From NCBI RefSeq assembly GCF_004564275.1, contig NZ_SPDV01000027.1:1-46910 (forward strand): DNA of 46,910 bases, in the 5' to 3' direction. The notes under the pieces are model-generated. The model did no database searches. It had not been told where the DNA came from and was given only the letters and a program-made list of their open reading frames with translations. The DNA comes from Sphingomonas parva (ex Maeng et al. 2020) (lineage in GTDB: Bacteria > Pseudomonadota > Alphaproteobacteria > Sphingomonadales > Sphingomonadaceae). How positions within the stretch are numbered: the first letter of the stretch is position 1; the number at the start of each line of letters is the position of its first letter. Made by a program: the position numbers and the translations under genes. Positions 33,068 to 43,400 of the stretch are shown here, one piece after another.

Positions 33068-33808
33068 ATGAGCGGGGGCAGGATGCAGGCGGTGGAAGGC
33101 GAGGCGCTGCGCGGCGCGCACTTCCGCTATTTCGATTTCGTGATGGCGGCGTTCGTCACCATCCTCCTGCTCTCCAACGTGCTCGGCGCCGGCAAGCGCG
33201 CCGAGATCGACCTGCCGCTGATCGGCCTGTGGCCGTTCGGCGCCGGCATCCTGTTCTTTCCGCTCTCCTACGTGCTCGGCGACGTGCTGACCGAGGTCTA
33301 TGGCTATGCCCGGGCGCGGCGCTGCATCTGGGCGGGGTTCGTCGCGACCCTGTTCATGGCGGCGATGAGCTGGGTGGTGGTGGCGCTGCCGCCGGCCTCC
33401 GACTGGCCGGGGCAGGGCGCGTACGAGAGCGTGTTCGGCCAGGTGCCGCGGATCGTCTTCGCCTCGGTGGTCGCCTTCTGGCTGGGCGAGTTCGCCAACA
33501 GCTACGTGCTCGCGCGGATGAAGCTGGCGACCGAGGGGCGGCATCTCTGGATGCGCACGATCGGCTCGACGATCGTCGGCCAGGGGCTCGACAGCCTGGT
33601 CTTCTACCCGCTCGCTTTCTACGGCGCGCCGGGCTGGCCGGTCGAGGCGATGCTGTGGGTGATGGTCAGCCAGTTCGCGCTCAAGGTGTCGTGGGAGGTG
33701 CTGCTGACGCCGGTCACTTATGCCGTGGTCGGCTTTTTGAAGCGGCGCGAGGGCGTCGACGTCTACGATTCGGGCACCGATTTCAGCCCGTTCCGCGCGG
33801 CGGTCTGA
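33068..33808 (+). CDS. Queuosine precursor transporter (YhhQ family)
   Basis: A 246-aa membrane protein with six or more helices and the YhhQ/DUF165 signature: LLLSNVLGAGKRAEIDLPL, FFPLSYVLGDVLTEVYGYARARRCIW, FWLGEFANSYVLARMKLATEGRHLWMRTIGSTIVGQGLDSLVF and WEVLLTPVTYAVVGFLKRREG. E. coli YhhQ imports the queuosine precursors preQ0/preQ1. The stop is followed one base later by the ATG of the next membrane protein, so the two are probably one operon. Confidence 0.9.
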   Translation: MSGGRMQAVEGEALRGAHFRYFDFVMAAFVTILLLSNVLGAGKRAEIDLPLIGLWPFGAGILFFPLSYVLGDVLTEVYGYARARRCIWAGFVATLFMAAMSWVVVALPPASDWPGQGAYESVFGQVPRIVFASVVAFWLGEFANSYVLARMKLATEGRHLWMRTIGSTIVGQGLDSLVFYPLAFYGAPGWPVEAMLWVMVSQFALKVSWEVLLTPVTYAVVGFLKRREGVDVYDSGTDFSPFRAAV

Positions 33809-33809
33809 G

Positions 33810-34124
33810 ATGAGCGACTTCCAGCAGGCCAAGATCTGGCTGACGCAGCTCTTCGGCCTGCCCAAGGACGCGCTCCACATCTATGTCGGCCTGACCGTCT
33901 TCCTGCTCGCCGCGATCCTGTTCCGCCAGCCTTTGCGCGGGCGCTTCCCGATCCTGGCCGTGCTCGTCGCGGCGCTGGCCGGCGAGGCGTGGGACATCAT
34001 CGAGACCCACGCCGCCGGCCAGCGCATCGCCTGGGCGCGCAGCTGGCACGACGTCTGGAACACGTGCTTCTGGCCGATGGTCCTCTTCCTCCTCGCCCGC
34101 TTCACCCGGGTGCTGAAGCGGTGA
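33810..34124 (+). CDS. Small membrane protein next to yhhQ-like gene
   Basis: A 104-aa protein with two or three membrane helices (HIYVGLTVFLLAAILFRQPL, PILAVLVAALAGEAWDIIET and CFWPMVLFLLARFTRVLKR). The EAWDIIETHAAGQRIAWARSWHDVWNT loop is rich in Trp and His and looks conserved. Function not recognised. Starts one base after the transporter stop. Confidence 0.7.
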   Translation: MSDFQQAKIWLTQLFGLPKDALHIYVGLTVFLLAAILFRQPLRGRFPILAVLVAALAGEAWDIIETHAAGQRIAWARSWHDVWNTCFWPMVLFLLARFTRVLKR

Positions 34125-34161
34125 GCCGCCGCTGACCGGTCTCGCCGCCGCCTGGCCGCAT

Positions 34162-34992
34162 TTGCGGCTGCCGTTCCAGCTGACGCTGGCGCCGATCTTC
34201 CTCTGGGGCGCGCTGCTCTCGGGCGGCCGGCCGGACTGGGCGGCCGCGGCGGCCTTCCTGAGCCTCCACCTCTTCCTCTATCCGGCGGCGACGGCGTTCA
34301 ACGCCGTCTACGACCGCGACGAAGGGGCGGTGAGCGGCCTCGCCGTGCCGCCGCCGGTGCCGCCGCACCTCGCCCGCGTCGCGATCACGCTGGCGCTCGC
34401 CGGTTTGCTTCTCGCCTTCCCGTCCGGCCCGGAATTCGTCACGCTCTACCTGCTCATCGTGGGCTGGACGGCGGCCTACAGCCATCCCCGCACGCGCTGG
34501 AAGGCGGGGCCGTGGCGCAGCGCGGCGGCGATCGGGCTGGGGCAGGGCGTGATCGGCTTCGCCGCCGGCTGGGCGGCGCTGGCGCCGCTCGCGCCAGAGG
34601 ATCCCGCTCTGTCGCTCGGCGCGGCGTCGGCCTCGCTCACCGCGCTCGGCCTCTACCCGGTCACCCAGGTCTTCCAGGTCGACGAGGATCGGGCGAGGGG
34701 CGACCGCACGCTGGCGGTGGTGCTCGGGCCAGCGGGCGCGCTGCGGCTCGGCGCGGCCTGCCTGGCGGCGGCCGGCATGATCGCCTCGTTCCTGGTCTCC
34801 AGACTCTTCCCCGGGCCGGACGGACTGGTGGTGGGCGTCGCCTATCTCGGCCTGATCGCCTGGCAATTGCGCCTCGCGCGCACCATCGCCGGCCTCGACG
34901 AAGCCCAAGGCTATGCGCGGGCGATGCGCCTGCTCAACGCCGCGACCGCGGGCTTCCTGCTGTTCCTCGCCGCGGAGGCGGTGCTTTCTTAG
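34162..34992 (+). CDS. UbiA-family prenyltransferase
   Basis: A 276-aa, multi-helix UbiA-superfamily protein. The first Asp-rich motif is FNAVYDRDEGAVSGL (about 49-63, N-x-x-x-D-x-D form), and the second is VFQVDEDRARGDRTLAVVLG (about 171-190). These bind Mg2+-diphosphate of the prenyl donor. The acceptor (quinone, heme, chlorophyll-like or other) is unclear; motif spacing is somewhat unlike ubiquinone UbiA. Only TTG at 34162, or CTG at 34132, are available as starts; I chose TTG because RLPFQLTLAPIFLWG is the usual family beginning. It lies 37 bp after the previous gene. Confidence 0.8.
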   Translation: MRLPFQLTLAPIFLWGALLSGGRPDWAAAAAFLSLHLFLYPAATAFNAVYDRDEGAVSGLAVPPPVPPHLARVAITLALAGLLLAFPSGPEFVTLYLLIVGWTAAYSHPRTRWKAGPWRSAAAIGLGQGVIGFAAGWAALAPLAPEDPALSLGAASASLTALGLYPVTQVFQVDEDRARGDRTLAVVLGPAGALRLGAACLAAAGMIASFLVSRLFPGPDGLVVGVAYLGLIAWQLRLARTIAGLDEAQGYARAMRLLNAATAGFLLFLAAEAVLS

Positions 34993-35121
34993 ATCCTCCC
35001 CTGTAAGGGGAGGGGGACCAACCGAAGCTTGGTGGAGGGGGCTCGTTGCAGGCCGGAGCGGGTCCCAGAACCCCCTCCACCGCACTTCGTGCGGTCCCCC
35101 TCCCCGCGAGCGGGGAGGATT
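34992..35121. repeat. Palindromic intergenic element, copy 5
   Basis: Arms GATCCTCCCCTGTAAGGGGA and CCCCGCGAGCGGGGAGGATT surround GGTGGAGGGGG/CCCCCTCCACC and CCGCACTTCGTGCGG. It separates the convergent prenyltransferase and purQ genes and overlaps the last base or two of each; it could serve as a bidirectional terminator. Confidence 0.75.
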
Positions 35122-35788
35122 ACGCCCCCACCGTCTCGAGCAGCCCCTCGAACAGCCGCCGGCCGTCCTGGTTGCCGTGCGCCGGCTCCACCGCGCGCTC
35201 GGGGTGGGGCATCATGCCGAGGACGTTGCCTCTCTCGCTGACGATGCCGGCGATGTGGCGGGCCGAGCCGTTGCATTCGCCGGCATAGCGGAAGGCGATG
35301 CGGCCCTCGCCCTCGAGCCGGTCGAGCGTCTCGGCATCGGCCTGGTAATTGCCGTCGTGATGCGCGACCGGGAAGACCACCTGCTCGCCCGCGCGATAGC
35401 CGGCGGTGAAGGGCGAGCGCGCCTCGCCGACGGTCAAGGCGACGTCGCGGCAGACGAAGCGGATGCCGGCGTTGCGCATCAGCGCGCCGGGCAGCAGCCC
35501 CGCCTCGGTGAGGATCTGGAAGCCGTTGCAGACACCGAGCACCGGCACGCCGCGCTCGGCCGCGTCCTTCACCGCGCGCATCACCGGCGAGTTCGCCGCC
35601 ATCGCGCCGGAGCGCAGATAGTCGCCGTAGGAAAAGCCGCCCGGAACGGCGATGACGTCGAGCCCGTCGGGAAGCGTCGTCTCGCGATGCCAGATCGGGA
35701 TCGGGCGCTGCCCGGTCACCGTCTCCAGTCCGACGATCATGTCCCGGTCGCAATTGGAGCCGGGAAAGACGATGACCGCGCTCTTCAT
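35120..35788 (-). CDS. purQ: Phosphoribosylformylglycinamidine synthase subunit PurQ
   Basis: A 222-aa class I glutamine amidotransferase, the glutaminase subunit of FGAM synthase in de novo purine synthesis. [60 protein letters not shown] with the nucleophile Cys (about 85), and [10 protein letters not shown] with the catalytic His/Glu. The start overlaps the end of purS by 4 bp; both pair with a separate PurL not in the window. Confidence 0.97.
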   Translation of the reverse strand: MKSAVIVFPGSNCDRDMIVGLETVTGQRPIPIWHRETTLPDGLDVIAVPGGFSYGDYLRSGAMAANSPVMRAVKDAAERGVPVLGVCNGFQILTEAGLLPGALMRNAGIRFVCRDVALTVGEARSPFTAGYRAGEQVVFPVAHHDGNYQADAETLDRLEGEGRIAFRYAGECNGSARHIAGIVSERGNVLGMMPHPERAVEPAHGNQDGRRLFEGLLETVGA

Positions 35789-36036
35789 GCGGCCGCGCCC
35801 TGGCTTTCCGGGCGCTCGATGCGGAAATTCTCGATGACGGTGTTGGCGAGGAGCTTGCGGCACATCGCCTCGACATCCTCGTCGGAGACGCCCTCGGCGA
35901 GGTCGAGCTCGATCAACTTGCCCGCGCGGACGTCGTTGACGCCCGAAAAGCCGAGCCCCTCGAGCGCATGGTGGATCGCCTTGCCCTGCGGATCGAGGAC
36001 GCCGTTCTTGAGGGTCACGTAGACGCGGGTTTTCAT
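35785..36036 (-). CDS. purS: Phosphoribosylformylglycinamidine synthase subunit PurS
   Basis: An 83-aa PurS, the small bridging subunit of the PurLQS complex: [73 protein letters not shown]. Length and motifs are standard. The 4-bp overlap with purQ shows tight coupling. Confidence 0.96.
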   Translation of the reverse strand: MKTRVYVTLKNGVLDPQGKAIHHALEGLGFSGVNDVRAGKLIELDLAEGVSDEDVEAMCRKLLANTVIENFRIERPESQGAAA

Positions 36037-36130
36037 CAGTCTCGCTCGCGGCTGGAGAGGGTGGCCGCCCTATGGCCCGGAGCGGCGGATCGCACAAGCG
36101 CCCGGATCGCTGCCGGGGCCGCCGCGCGAT

Positions 36131-36613
36131 CTACTCGGGGCCCGAACGGGGATCGAACAGCAAGGGCTGCTCGATGCCACGATAGCCGGAATCCCAGGGA
36201 AAGGCGCCATTCTCGTCGGGCCAGAAGAGCTGGTATACGGGCATGTCGCCGACCACCGCCGCATGGTCCCTGCACAGTCTTGCATCGCGGAAATATTCGC
36301 GCCCGGTCTGTGACGGATCGACCAGGCGGCCGGCGAACCGGGATCCATCCGCCCCCTCCCAGAGCTGGCCGTCCATCACCGGCGTGCCCGCTGCAGCCTG
36401 GTCCCAGAACAGGTCGATCAGGGCGGGGCACGAGGTGAGCGCCATCGTGTACGTGCCGAACACGATGATCTCGCACCCGTAGCGCATCGACCAGCCGTAG
36501 GAGACACAGTAGCTCGGTTTCACACGCGAGGGGTCGAGAACGTAGCTGAGGCCGCCGCCTTCCTTCTCGAGAGTTTCGAGCACGTGCTGATCGTGTTCCG
36601 GATCACCGGGCAT
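36131..36613 (-). CDS. DUF4262-like protein
   Basis: A 160-aa protein lacking a signal peptide. GLSYVLDPSRVKPSYCVSYGWSMRYGCEIIVFG, then FAGRLVDPSQTGREYFRDARLC and DMPVYQLFWPDENGAFPWDSGYRG match the style of DUF4262 (Y-S-x-G, VYQL-WPD-x-x-G-x-FPW). DUF4262 proteins are widespread and of unknown function, often beside toxins or stress genes. Its start overlaps the end of the next upstream minus-strand gene by 11 bp. Confidence 0.7.
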   Translation of the reverse strand: MPGDPEHDQHVLETLEKEGGGLSYVLDPSRVKPSYCVSYGWSMRYGCEIIVFGTYTMALTSCPALIDLFWDQAAAGTPVMDGQLWEGADGSRFAGRLVDPSQTGREYFRDARLCRDHAAVVGDMPVYQLFWPDENGAFPWDSGYRGIEQPLLFDPRSGPE

Positions 36614-37175
36614 CTGCTGTCCCCGGCATCAATCCGCCGGGCGCGGAAAGAAAGGCCGGCGCCTCCGCCAGGCGGAGCCGCTCGAGCTCGCCGACGGCAA
36701 GCAGCTTGATCATCAGGATGAAGCGCTCGACCGTCGCATTGTCGGAGGCGTCGACGAAGGCCGCGATGCCGCGGTCGGCGGCGATCATGTGGGTGAGGAC
36801 GAGCTCGAACTCGGCCTTGCCCTTGCCGACGGTGACGAGCGTCTCGAGCTGCTCGCGCGGGCGAAGCCGGACGGCGGTCATCGCGATCCCGCTCCAGCCC
36901 GGCCTGCCCAGCTGCTCGGCGATGCGCTCGGCGCCGACGCGCATCATCGCATGGCCATTGGCGTGCAAGGCCTGCTGGACCGTCCAGCCGTGCTGGCGGG
37001 CGCAGCCGTCGGTCGCCTTCTGGAGGACGGCCTCGACCGGGCTGCCCCTGAGGCGCTTGGCGAGCACCGCGTCGGCGATCGCGCCGCGGCTGCCGGCCGG
37101 CACCGCCTCGTAGACGCAGGTTTCGCCGGGAACGGGGGTGGCGGCGGCCACCAGGGCGAGCAGCAAAGCGGTCAT
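36603..37175 (-). CDS. Exported hypothetical protein
   Basis: A 190-aa product with a signal peptide (MTALLLALVAAATPVPGETC). The mature part is helical: GAIADAVLAKRLRGSPVEAV, CARQHGWTVQQALHANGHAM, GRPGWSGIAMTAVRLRPREQ, ERFILMIKLLAVGELERLRL, with a Cys pair (ETCVYE and DGCARQ). Family not recognised. An ATG 24 bp upstream (37199) is possible, but MTALLLALV makes the better signal-peptide start. It is co-directional with the DUF4262-like gene and overlaps it. Confidence 0.6.
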   Translation of the reverse strand: MTALLLALVAAATPVPGETCVYEAVPAGSRGAIADAVLAKRLRGSPVEAVLQKATDGCARQHGWTVQQALHANGHAMMRVGAERIAEQLGRPGWSGIAMTAVRLRPREQLETLVTVGKGKAEFELVLTHMIAADRGIAAFVDASDNATVERFILMIKLLAVGELERLRLAEAPAFLSAPGGLMPGTADAR

Positions 37176-37351
37176 CCGAGCGGTGTAGGACGTAAGCATC
37201 CGGGGAACAACGGCTTTTCAGGGCGGTGACGCTGTCGACGGACCCTGCTCGGAACGAGTCGCACGAGGCCGCGCCCGGCCGCTGTCGCGCGACGGCAGCG
37301 GCCGCCGGTCCGGCGCTTGCTGCGCCGCCGCGCGCTCCCTATCTCGCTTGC

Positions 37352-37687
37352 ATGACCCAGGTCCCCGAAATCGCCCTCACGCCCGCCGCTGCCGCCCGGG
37401 TCGCCGCCATCGCCACCCGCACCGGCAAGCCGGCGATCCTGCGCCTCGCGGTCGAGGGCGGCGGCTGCGCCGGCTTCTCCTACCGCTTCGGCCTCGCCGA
37501 GGCGGTCGAGGCGGAGGATCTCGCCACCGAGCGCGACGGCGTCACCCTGGTGGTCGACGAGATGACCCACGATCTCGTCCGCGGCGGCGAGGTCGACTTC
37601 GTCGAATCGCTCGGCGGGGCCGCCTTCCAGGTCCGCAACCCCAATGCCGCCTCCGGCTGCGGCTGCGGCTCCAGCTTCAGCGTCTGA
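37352..37687 (+). CDS. erpA: Iron-sulfur cluster insertion protein, ErpA/HesB type
   Basis: A 111-aa A-type Fe-S carrier. The three ligand cysteines are CAGFSYRF (after LRLAVEGGG), and CGCGSSFSV at the C-terminus. The body, ALTPAAAARVAAIATRTGKP and AILRLAVEGGGCAGFSYRFG, matches ErpA/IscA/SufA. It hands [2Fe-2S] or [4Fe-4S] clusters to apoproteins. ErpA versus IscA cannot be separated with certainty from motifs, so the symbol is a best guess. The gene is followed closely by xth on the same strand. Confidence 0.88.
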   Translation: MTQVPEIALTPAAAARVAAIATRTGKPAILRLAVEGGGCAGFSYRFGLAEAVEAEDLATERDGVTLVVDEMTHDLVRGGEVDFVESLGGAAFQVRNPNAASGCGCGSSFSV

Positions 37688-37728
37688 CGCTGGTGACGCG
37701 GGCGGCGCGTCCCGCTAGACCGGCGCCC

Positions 37729-38508
<780 letters not shown>

Positions 38509-38509
38509 T

Positions 38510-38722
38510 CAGGTGCGGACTGCCGCCGGCAGTCCGCAGTCGTGCCGGGGGCACGACGGCCTGATCATCCTCCCCGCTAGCGGGGAGGGGGACCACTCGC
38601 GAGAGCGAGTGGTGGAGGGGGCTCTTCATCTGGCGAGGCGTGCAATCGGCCTTAGTGGGGGGGGCTCTGAACCCCCTCCACCGCACTTCGTGCGGTCCCC
38701 CTCCCCGCGAGCGGGGAGGATC
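38510..38722. repeat. Palindromic intergenic element, copy 6 (mosaic)
   Basis: Modules GCGGACTGCCGCCGGCAGTCCGC, GTCGTGCCGGGGGCACGAC, ATCCTCCCCGCTAGCGGGGA, CTCGCGAGAGCGAG, CCGCACTTCGTGCGG and CCCCGCGAGCGGGGAGGAT in a row. The CCGCACTTCGTGCGG and GTCGTGCCGG modules are shared with other copies. Lies between xth and rnhB. Confidence 0.75.
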
Positions 38723-38819
38723 GGGAGCGGCTTCCTCGCACGGATTAATCCACAGGAAAAGGTTGAGCGGACACGCTTTTTCCTTGGGTTCGCGGCGGCG
38801 GGCTCCTTATGCTGCGCCG

Positions 38820-39458
38820 ATGGCGCGGCCCTGCTTCAAGCTCGAGAAAGTCTATCCCGATCCGGTCTGCGGCGTCGACGAGGCGGGCTGTGCGCCGCTC
38901 GCCGGGCCGGTGGTGGCGGCGGCGGTGGTGCTCGACCGCGAGCGCTTTCCGCGCGGCATCGACGATTCCAAGGCGCTGCCGGCGAAGATCCGCGAGGCGA
39001 TCTGCGCGAAGCTGCACCAGGTCGCGCGGGTCGGTGTCGGCATTGCCACGGTCGAGGAGATCGACCGGCTCAACATCTACTGGGCGCGGATGCTGGCGAT
39101 GAGCCGCGCGGTGGACGCGCTCGGCTTCGATCCGGCGATGGTGCTGGTCGACGGCAACCGCACCCCGAAATGGGAGCGGCCCTCGGTCGCGATCGTCGCC
39201 GGCGACGCGAAATGCCGGTCGATCGCCGCCGCCTCGATCGTCGCCAAGGTGACCCGCGACCGGATGATGGCCGACTATGCCCGCGCCCATCCCGGTTACG
39301 GCTGGGAGACCAACCAGGGCTATCCGACGCCCGAGCACCGCCGCGCGCTCGAGGCGCTCGGGCCGACGCCGCTCCACCGCCGCAGCTTCGCGCCGGTGCG
39401 GCAGCTCGCCCTCGATCTGGAGGCCTCGCGGCCACAACCCACATCGCCGGCCTGCTGA
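38820..39458 (+). CDS. rnhB: Ribonuclease HII
   Basis: A 212-aa RNase HII, which removes ribonucleotides from DNA. Active-site residues Asp20 and Glu21 (VDEAG), VLVDGNRTPKW, and GDAKCRSIAAASIVAKVTRD are all present. One deviation: the substrate-reading GRG motif right after VDEA is GCA here (Gly23-Cys24-Ala25). The start ATG is preceded by a long purine-poor leader. The gene directly precedes ccrM; this pairing is common in alphaproteobacteria. Confidence 0.93.
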   Translation: MARPCFKLEKVYPDPVCGVDEAGCAPLAGPVVAAAVVLDRERFPRGIDDSKALPAKIREAICAKLHQVARVGVGIATVEEIDRLNIYWARMLAMSRAVDALGFDPAMVLVDGNRTPKWERPSVAIVAGDAKCRSIAAASIVAKVTRDRMMADYARAHPGYGWETNQGYPTPEHRRALEALGPTPLHRRSFAPVRQLALDLEASRPQPTSPAC

Positions 39459-39608
39459 GTCTTTCCGGCCACACCACTTCATATTGAGTCTGAAGAACGC
39501 CGCCGGGCCCCATTCCTAGCGAGGACTCCTTTCGTTCCCGCCGCGTTGCAACCCGCCGCAGCCGTGCCGGCCAAGTGCTTGTTCTTGACCGCGGACTCGC
39601 GCTGACTC
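39457..39608. promoter_or_regulatory. Five GANTC sites upstream of ccrM
   Basis: GAGTC at 39457-39461 and 39486-39490, GACTC at 39524-39528, 39594-39598 and 39604-39608. GANTC is the target of the methyltransferase encoded 41 bp downstream. In Caulobacter, GANTC methylation in the ccrM promoter region times its own transcription via GcrA/CtrA, so this cluster probably serves autoregulation. Confidence 0.75.
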
Positions 39609-39630
39609 ACTCTGGGCGCGAGTTCGGTAA

Positions 39631-40782
<1,152 letters not shown>

Positions 40783-40965
40783 AACGGGACAGGTCGGCGC
40801 GTTGCTTCGATCGGGACCCCAGCGGCCGCCCGTGCGGATCAAAACGGTCTCGACAGCGGCAGGAAAGAGCGTAGTATGACGGCTCGGCGACCGTCCCTTC
40901 ACGCCTCATCGCCCGCACGCCTTTGACCACGGGAGGCATGCGGGAGCCCCTTTGGGCGTAGAAGC

Positions 40966-41005
40966 GGTGCGAACCAATGCCATGCCCACCATGGCGGTTC
41001 GTACC
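40966..41005 (+). other. Long hairpin in the ccrM-folP gap
   Basis: GGTGCGAACC pairs with GGTTCGTACC (one G-U), and GCCATG with CATGGC, around a 5-base loop and a small AAT bulge: a 16-bp stem without a T-tract. The flanking 490-bp gap (40783-41270) has no convincing gene. Function unknown; could be a small structured RNA, an operator, or the stem of a larger element. Confidence 0.5.
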
Positions 41006-41083
41006 TCGGAGATTCAGTTACCCTGCTGACCTTCGAAAAGAGGCGGTCGCCACACCTCTCCATCGCCACTAGTCACTGGATGA

Positions 41084-41106
41084 TGCGATTTCTGTCGCAC
41101 TTTTTT
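41084..41106 (+). terminator. Weak intrinsic-terminator-like hairpin
   Basis: TGCGA, a 6-base loop, TCGCA, then C and six T residues. The stem is only 5 bp, so termination efficiency is uncertain. It would close a transcript reading out of ccrM, or a short RNA from the same gap. Confidence 0.4.
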
Positions 41107-41270
41107 GCGGGCCAGGCGATTTTTTCGACATTGCCGATCGTTCGCGATCGCGCCCGTTCTGAAAAGGCCGGAAAAGCAAGGTCTTGAGCCGCCTGCCGAA
41201 CGCGCCTCGACGCTCCCGGCGCGGCGCCGGGGGGCTGGACATCGCGCGCGCCGCGCGGGACGAAGGCGCG

Positions 41271-42356
41271 ATGCGCAGCCGATCCTATCTTCGCCCCACC
41301 GCGTTCGTAGACGCGCCGTTCGGTCTCGACGGCCAAGTCGCTCGGCTCGCCGGCACCATGGCCTGGTTCTCGGCGGTCGAGATCGTCACGCTGGACGGCG
41401 ATCGGCGCGCCGCCGTGGCGCTGGTGCCGGTCTCCGGCATCGAGGCGGCGCTGGCGGCGCTCGGCCCCGAAGCGGAAGCGGCCTGGGCGAACATCGTCGC
41501 GCCGCGCCGGCCGCTGCAGCTCGGCGCCCGCACCATCCGCCTCGACCAGCCGCAGGTGATGGCGATCCTCAACGTCACGCCGGACAGCTTTTCCGACGGC
41601 GGCCGATTCGCCTCGCCGCAGGCCGCGGCCGACGCCGGCTTCGCCATGGCGGCGGCCGGCGCCGCTCTGGTCGACGTCGGCGGTGAATCGACCCGGCCGG
41701 GGTCCCAGCCGGTATGGGAGCAGGACGAGGCCTCGCGGATCGAGCCGGTGGTCCGCGCGCTCGCCGCCTCGGGCACCGCGGTCTCGATCGACACCCGCAA
41801 GGCGCTGGTCATGGAGACGGCGCTCGCCGCCGGCGCCGCGATGGTCAACGACGTCGCGGCGCTGACCTTCGACGATCGCGCCGCCGCGACGGTCGCACGG
41901 GCGGGCTGCCCAATCGTGCTGATGCACCATCAGGGCACGCCCGAGACGATGCAGAAGGCGCCGCATTACGATCGGCCGGTCGCCTTCGCGGTCTACGACT
42001 GGCTCGAGGAGCGGATCGCCGCAGCGGTCGCCGCCGGCATCGCGCGCGAGCAGATCCTGGTCGATCCCGGCATCGGCTTCGGCAAGACCGTCCAGCACAA
42101 TCTCGCGGTGATGAACCACCTCTCGCTCTATCACGGCCTCGGCTGCCCGATCGTGCTCGGCGCCAGCCGCAAGCGGATGATCGGCGCGCTGTCCGGCGAA
42201 GCCCCGGCCGACCAGCGCCTCCCGGGCTCGCTGGCGCTCGCGCTCAAGGCCGCCGAGCAGGGCGTCCAGCTGCTGCGCGTCCACGACGTCGCGGAGACGG
42301 TCCAGGCGCTCCGCCTCTGGCGCGGCCTCCGCGACGCCGCCCTCACGCCGCCCTGA
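41271..42356 (+). CDS. folP: Dihydropteroate synthase
   Basis: A 361-aa FolP, which joins pABA to the pterin pyrophosphate in folate synthesis. Motifs: MAILNVTPDSFSDGGRFASP, ALVDVGGESTRPGSQPV, VSIDTRKALVMETALAAGAAMVNDV, DPGIGFGKTVQHNLAVMNHL and VLGASRKRMIGALSG. About 100 residues precede the TIM barrel, normal for alphaproteobacterial FolP. The ATG at 41271 was chosen over an upstream GTG-like start at 41184 because RSRSYLRPTAFVDAPFGLDG begins the conserved part. Confidence 0.95.
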   Translation: MRSRSYLRPTAFVDAPFGLDGQVARLAGTMAWFSAVEIVTLDGDRRAAVALVPVSGIEAALAALGPEAEAAWANIVAPRRPLQLGARTIRLDQPQVMAILNVTPDSFSDGGRFASPQAAADAGFAMAAAGAALVDVGGESTRPGSQPVWEQDEASRIEPVVRALAASGTAVSIDTRKALVMETALAAGAAMVNDVAALTFDDRAAATVARAGCPIVLMHHQGTPETMQKAPHYDRPVAFAVYDWLEERIAAAVAAGIAREQILVDPGIGFGKTVQHNLAVMNHLSLYHGLGCPIVLGASRKRMIGALSGEAPADQRLPGSLALALKAAEQGVQLLRVHDVAETVQALRLWRGLRDAALTPP

Positions 42357-42358
42357 GA

Positions 42359-42484
42359 ATCTCCCCTCCCGCTTGCGGGAGGGGGCGGGGGTGGGGCTGC
42401 GTGCGGGACGCCGAGGGTGCGGGGAAACCGCGCGGCCTGCGGCCGCCCCACCCCTCAATCCCCTCCCGCAAGCGGGAGGGGAGG
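42359..42484. repeat. Inverted repeat between folP and the catalase gene
   Basis: CCCCTCCCGCTTGCGGGAGG at the left and CCCCTCCCGCAAGCGGGAGG at the right are each hairpins and also pair with one another. A related module occurs at 22887. It sits in the convergent gap and may stop transcription from both sides. Confidence 0.7.
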
Positions 42485-42491
42485 CGACGCG

Positions 42492-43400
42492 TCAGCCCTC
42501 CTGCGGCACCTCCTTGGTGCGGCCCGTGCCCGGGCCGGCGCCGAGGTCGGTGCCGGTGGTCGGGTTGCGGGTCGGATCGGACATCGTGCGGACCGCGGTT
42601 TCCTTCAGATCCTTCTTCTCGCGGCGGCTGAGGCCGGAGACGCTCGCCGTCCCGTCGCCGCCGCCGAGCGGAATGGCACTGACCACGTCGTCGATCCGGT
42701 CCCATTCGTCGCCGCTGTTCCACGGCCCCTGGAGGTCGCCCTCGCCCTGGGAGGTGTTGACGTAGAGGCTCGAATAATCGGGATGGCCGGGCAATTTGCC
42801 CGGCGGGAAATTGTTCTCGATCGCGTAGAGCGCCTTCTCGAACGACTTCTGGTGCGCCACCTCGCGAGTCATCAAAAAGGTGAGGGCGTCCTTCACCCCG
42901 GCATCGTCGGTGATGTTGATCAGCCGCTCGTAGACGATCTTGGCCCGCGCCTCGGCGGCGATGTTCGAGCGGAGATCGACCGTCGGCTCGCCGCGGCTGT
43001 CGACATAGGCGCCGCTCCACGGCACCCCGGCCGAATTGGTGACCGACGGGCCGCCGCCATAGACGATCTGCTGGGTCGGCGTGCTCGCCGATTTGGCGAT
43101 GTCCATGTAGAGCTCGGCCTCCTCGAGCGTGCCTTCGGACATCTTGCCCTTGGCGCCCTTGTTGAGCATCGCGACGATCGAGCCGATGATCTCGAGATGG
43201 CTCAATTCCTCGGTCGCGATGTCGAGCAGCAGGTCCTTGCGGCCGGGATCGTCCTCGGCGAGCCCCTGGGTGAAATAGCGCATCGCCGCGGCGAGCTCGC
43301 CGTCGGGACCGCCGAACTGCTCGAGCATGAAGGTGGCGAGAACCGGGTTGGGCTCGGAGACCCGGACGGTATATTGCAGCTTCTTGTTGTGGATGAACAT
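42492..43400 (-). CDS. Manganese (non-haem) catalase
   Basis: A 302-aa ferritin-like di-manganese catalase: VLATFMLEQFGGPDGELAAAMRYF, LLLDIATEELSHLEIIGSIVAML (E-x-x-H), EARAKIVYERLINITDDAGVKDALTFLMTREVAHQKSFEKAL (second E-x-x-H), and WDRIDDVVSAIPLGGGDGTA near the tail. It breaks down hydrogen peroxide in the cytoplasm. The C-terminal 50 residues are disordered and Gly/Thr-rich. The ATG at 43400 was chosen because the family begins MFxHNKKLQYTVRV; a 31-residue extension in the same frame begins with hydrophobic sequence and lacks family similarity. Confidence 0.95.
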   Translation of the reverse strand: MFIHNKKLQYTVRVSEPNPVLATFMLEQFGGPDGELAAAMRYFTQGLAEDDPGRKDLLLDIATEELSHLEIIGSIVAMLNKGAKGKMSEGTLEEAELYMDIAKSASTPTQQIVYGGGPSVTNSAGVPWSGAYVDSRGEPTVDLRSNIAAEARAKIVYERLINITDDAGVKDALTFLMTREVAHQKSFEKALYAIENNFPPGKLPGHPDYSSLYVNTSQGEGDLQGPWNSGDEWDRIDDVVSAIPLGGGDGTASVSGLSRREKKDLKETAVRTMSDPTRNPTTGTDLGAGPGTGRTKEVPQEG

